This document shows, in pieces, positions 61,750 to 64,000 of a DNA stretch of 64,000 bases (position 1 is its first letter; every line of letters starts with the position of its first letter). A program made the translations under genes and the position numbers. This DNA is from Evansella halocellulosilytica (GTDB taxonomy: Bacteria > Bacillota > Bacilli > Bacillales > Salisediminibacteriaceae): positions 4,320,950 to 4,384,949 of the forward strand of contig NZ_NIST01000001.1 of NCBI RefSeq assembly GCF_002335745.1. Reading direction: 5' to 3'. The notes under the pieces were generated by a model. It searched no databases. It had not been told where the DNA came from and saw only the letters and a program-made list of their open reading frames with translations.

Positions 61750-62607
61750 TCACTGTTCTTCTAATTGTTCAAACAGCTTCTTCCTGCGCTTTAAAAAAAC
61801 TTCTTTATTGTCAGACTGTATCGCACCCTCTTCCAGTTCATCTAGGTTTAAAACCTTTCGATTTTGAAGCACTTCATCAATTTCCGAGAAACCATCTTTT
61901 TTATGAATCGGTCTGTCGTTATGGTCTAATAAATGTTTTCTCTCAATACCGTCGTAAATGGATTCAATATCTGCTTCTTCAATCGTATTTTCATGATCCG
62001 ATGTATCATGATCCAACATCCTGTTTTGAGGATCGTTCTTTCCTTCTGAAGCATCTATATGAATCTTCTCTGTACGCATCGATTTTTCCTCGTTTTGTTG
62101 TGTAAAGTCATTGCCGCGCTGCTGTTCGGTTTCAAAAAGACGTTCATATCGTAGAGGATTGTCAATTTCAACCTGTTGATTATCTCGCTTACCTTCGTTC
62201 ATACCGTGTATCATAGCATCAATACTCTCTTGATTTAATGAGCCCGTTTGTTTAACAAGAGAAGTTGATATTGTCGATTTTAGTTCGGTTTCTTTTTGAA
62301 AAGGGGGTATCCTCCGCTCAGTAAGGAACTTTTCATCTTGTTCGTGTTCATAACCAGCTTGATCTTGTTCAGGCTCCTGTAAATTCACCTTAGTTGTAAC
62401 GACATAGGAGAAGGTAAGCAGCAATAAAAGCAGTGAAGCTAAGGCGACCTCCCAGCCATATACCAGGTAAATGCTGTATGCGCCTACAGTTGATAGAGAA
62501 GCTAGAGTGATTAATAAGAAAATAACTTTCCGTTGAAAAATTGATGGAAGTGCCATCAGTAATGGAATTAATATCAACGTACCTATTAACAAAAAGAGGA
62601 AATCCAT
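61750..62607 (-). CDS. Hypothetical membrane protein at the head of the pilus operon
   Basis: A 285-residue protein with three hydrophobic segments in the first 70 residues (FLFLLIGTLILIPLLMALP, VIFLLITLASLSTVGAYSIY, LASLLLLLLTFSYVVTT) and a highly charged cytoplasmic remainder rich in Glu, Asp, Lys and Arg with possible coiled coil. The C-terminus VFLKRRKKLFEQLEE is amphipathic. It is the first gene of the pil direction and precedes the wall-binding protein by 29 bases. No family recognised. Confidence 0.65.
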   Translation of the reverse strand: MDFLFLLIGTLILIPLLMALPSIFQRKVIFLLITLASLSTVGAYSIYLVYGWEVALASLLLLLLTFSYVVTTKVNLQEPEQDQAGYEHEQDEKFLTERRIPPFQKETELKSTISTSLVKQTGSLNQESIDAMIHGMNEGKRDNQQVEIDNPLRYERLFETEQQRGNDFTQQNEEKSMRTEKIHIDASEGKNDPQNRMLDHDTSDHENTIEEADIESIYDGIERKHLLDHNDRPIHKKDGFSEIDEVLQNRKVLNLDELEEGAIQSDNKEVFLKRRKKLFEQLEEQ

Positions 62608-62846
62608 TCCTATTCACCTACTTCGGTATTTTCACTGGTTTTTAAATGGAAGGAAAATCTTGTATGTACAAAATCTGTAAAATTGCTTTTACTATTATTT
62701 TATACTACGTATATACCAATTGAAAGTCTTTGTGAAAACTAACGATCTCTTCTTTGTACAAATTGTTCAAATAAGCAAATATGTTTCACCTGTCATCAAT
62801 CGATTATTCCAATCGTACTACACGACTTGATTTTCACTGAATCTGA

Positions 62847-62876
62847 TCGAGAGATTGAAATTTTATACTTTCTTAC
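62847..62876. repeat. Solo right end of the 5892-type repeat
   Basis: ATCGAGAGATTGAAATTTTA followed by TACTTTCTTA, the outer right arm of the 37132-37415 element, on its own. Bases 62608-62846 show only AT-rich promoter-like sequence of the pil operon. Confidence 0.6.
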
Positions 62877-62880
62877 TTAT

Positions 62881-63126
62881 AACCTGAATCCGTGATAACC
62901 GTGTTGATATGCCATACATCTACTCGCTTTCCGGCGGCGACTCCAGTGGGAAAAGCAACGACTGAAGACCCCGCAATGAGTGTGTTTTATGCGAATGAGG
63001 AGACTGAAGCGTTGCCCACGGAAAGCGTCCGCCAGTAACGAATTCGAGTATTACCGCAACTAACCAAAAGATAAAGAGTCTTTAGCAAATACTCAGAAAT
63101 GACTTATTTCGTCACGGATTCAGGTT
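62881..63126. mobile_element. 246-bp MITE-like element with 15-bp inverted ends
   Basis: Perfect terminal inverted repeats AACCTGAATCCGTGA (62881-62895) and TCACGGATTCAGGTT (63112-63126). The interior contains the GC-rich CTTTCCGGCGGCGACTCC .. ACGGAAAGCGTCCGCC segment that recurs in many Bacillaceae genomes (from memory). No ORF. The group II intron end lies 2 bases beyond its right terminus. Confidence 0.75.
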
Positions 63127-63127
63127 A

Positions 63128-64000
63128 ATCGAGTAGGAGGGGGTGACTAACCCCCGACCTCTCACACCACCGTGCGTACCGTTCGGTACACGGCGGTTTC
63201 ATTTAAGTCCAACGTAACGATTGATATCTCAAAAGTAGACTTTTAAGCCCTTGATTATTCCAATATCGGTTATCAAGGGCTCTATCTAATATAGGACTTT
63301 TAGCTATACGCCAGTATCCTAGTCTAGAATTAGCCCACTCCCATGCCTGTTGTTCATTGATTCCTTGCTTCCTAAGATTCTTTTGTTTCGTTTTAATCTT
63401 CTTCCACTCTTTCCATCGAATCATCCTCAACCTTCTTCGAAGCCAACCATCAATCCTTTTAAAGACTGAGGTAGTTTCGGCTAGTTGATAATAGCCCATC
63501 CAACCGATCAGATAGCGGTTGATTTTCTCTATCCTATCCCCCATAGAAATTGACCATTTCCTCGAGGTGAGTTTTCGTATTCTCAGTTTAAAACGTTGAA
63601 TACTTTGCTTGGATACTCTAATTTTCGGTTGTTTAATGTTGTTGGTGAAAGTGAAGCCTAGGAATGTTCTTCTCCATGGTCGGTCTACTGCACTCTTCTC
63701 TTTGTTCACCTTCAGTTTGAGTTTCTTCTCAATATCCGTTGTAATACTTTCCATTATCCGTTCACCTGCTCTTCTAGAGCGGACGTAGATATTACAATCG
63801 TCGGCATAGCGTACGAAGGCAAGACCTCTTTCCTCCAGTTCCTTGTCAAGTTCGTCTAGAACAATGTTAGACAGGAGGGGACTAAGCGGTCCTCCTTGCG
63901 GAGTCCCTTCAGTATTAGGACTGACAAGGCCTTTCTCCATCACACCAGATTGAAGATACCTACGTATCAACCTAAGTAGTATGGGGTCATCCACTCGATA
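63128..64000 (-). mobile_element. Group II intron, 3' part (runs off the window)
   Basis: Read on the minus strand, the maturase ORF is followed by a domain V-like hairpin (GCCGTGTACCGAACGGTACG with the complementary CACGGTGG) and a domain VI-like hairpin (GGGGGTTAGTCACCCCC), ending in CCTACTCGAT at 63128. This order and the end are typical of bacterial group II introns. The 5' part lies beyond the right edge. Confidence 0.85.
63203..64000 (-). CDS. ltrA: Group II intron reverse transcriptase/maturase (C-terminal part)
   Basis: The C-terminal 265 or so residues of an LtrA-type protein; the frame is open to the window edge, so no start is visible. Reverse transcriptase motifs are GTPQGGPLSPLLSNIVLDEL and the catalytic FVRYADDCNIYV. 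The maturase X domain follows (FKRIDGWLRRRLRMIRWKEW, WANSRLGYWRIAKSPIL). No HNH endonuclease domain is present after it, as in class C-type introns that insert next to stem-loops. It splices and mobilises the host intron. Confidence 0.93.
   Translation of the reverse strand, partial: YRVDDPILLRLIRRYLQSGVMEKGLVSPNTEGTPQGGPLSPLLSNIVLDELDKELEERGLAFVRYADDCNIYVRSRRAGERIMESITTDIEKKLKLKVNKEKSAVDRPWRRTFLGFTFTNNIKQPKIRVSKQSIQRFKLRIRKLTSRKWSISMGDRIEKINRYLIGWMGYYQLAETTSVFKRIDGWLRRRLRMIRWKEWKKIKTKQKNLRKQGINEQQAWEWANSRLGYWRIAKSPILDRALDNRYWNNQGLKSLLLRYQSLRWT

Overview
The window looks like a chromosomal segment of an endospore-forming Bacillaceae bacterium. The base composition is low-GC, ribosome binding sites are strong (AAGGAGG type), and several starts are TTG or GTG. 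Sporulation genes are present (spoIVFA, spoIVFB, a spoIIB-like gene, a KinB-like kinase), and the mreBCD-minCD-spoIVFAB-rplU-prp-rpmA block follows the Bacillus subtilis order. Many proteins are very acidic (PhnD, the RND pump tail, the proteins ahead of pilB), which would suit an alkaliphilic or halotolerant relative, but the species cannot be fixed from the sequence alone. No rRNA, tRNA or CRISPR array was recognised.

Layout, left to right. 1-5.8 kb: small Bacillus-specific proteins (DUF1659, DUF2922, YvrJ), a DUF2254 membrane protein, a hemolysin III family protein, a lipoprotein and a methyltransferase. 6.2-14.7 kb: a SwrC-like RND pump with its MarR regulator, isoaspartyl dipeptidase, a KinB-like sensor kinase and a DsbB/thioredoxin pair. 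15-20 kb: a PAS-GGDEF-EAL protein, a KTSC protein, alanine dehydrogenase and a HAD hydrolase. 20.4-34.2 kb is a phosphorus-acquisition region: phnDCEE, a secreted phospholipase D-like enzyme, and pstSCAB-phoU followed by an orphan PhoB-type regulator. PhoP-box-like direct repeats with 11-bp periodicity precede pstS and the phospholipase D-like gene with the same geometry. A cluster of very small genes (two YrzI paralogues and micro-ORFs) lies inside this region. 34.3-37.1 kb: an amine oxidase and a YhfI-like hydrolase. 37.4-48.4 kb: the conserved ribosomal, sporulation and cell-shape block. 48.5-52.9 kb: aspA, a VOC protein, a sigma factor and a spoIIB-like gene. 52.9-62.6 kb: a type IV pilus locus (pilB-T-C'-D-M-N-O) in which pilC is cut to its first third and no pilin gene is left. 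The right edge holds the 3' part of a group II intron.

The intergenic DNA carries several repeat families. One is a 275-285 bp MITE-like element whose minus strand has four consecutive hairpins with GGA in the loop; three of them match the CAGGA(U/C/A)G repeat known from CsrB RNAs. A second element with TGTTCAAAAAG ends carries parts of the same hairpin array. Others are long palindromes centred on CCTGG that begin exactly at stop codons, a 40-bp tandem repeat in the damaged pilus locus, and a 246-bp element with 15-bp inverted ends next to the group II intron.

The most interesting items are the CsrB-like hairpin repeats, the response regulator after phoU that has lost its acidic pocket and carries Glu at the phosphorylation position, the Pho-box-driven secreted phospholipase D-like protein, and the deletion in the pilus locus.
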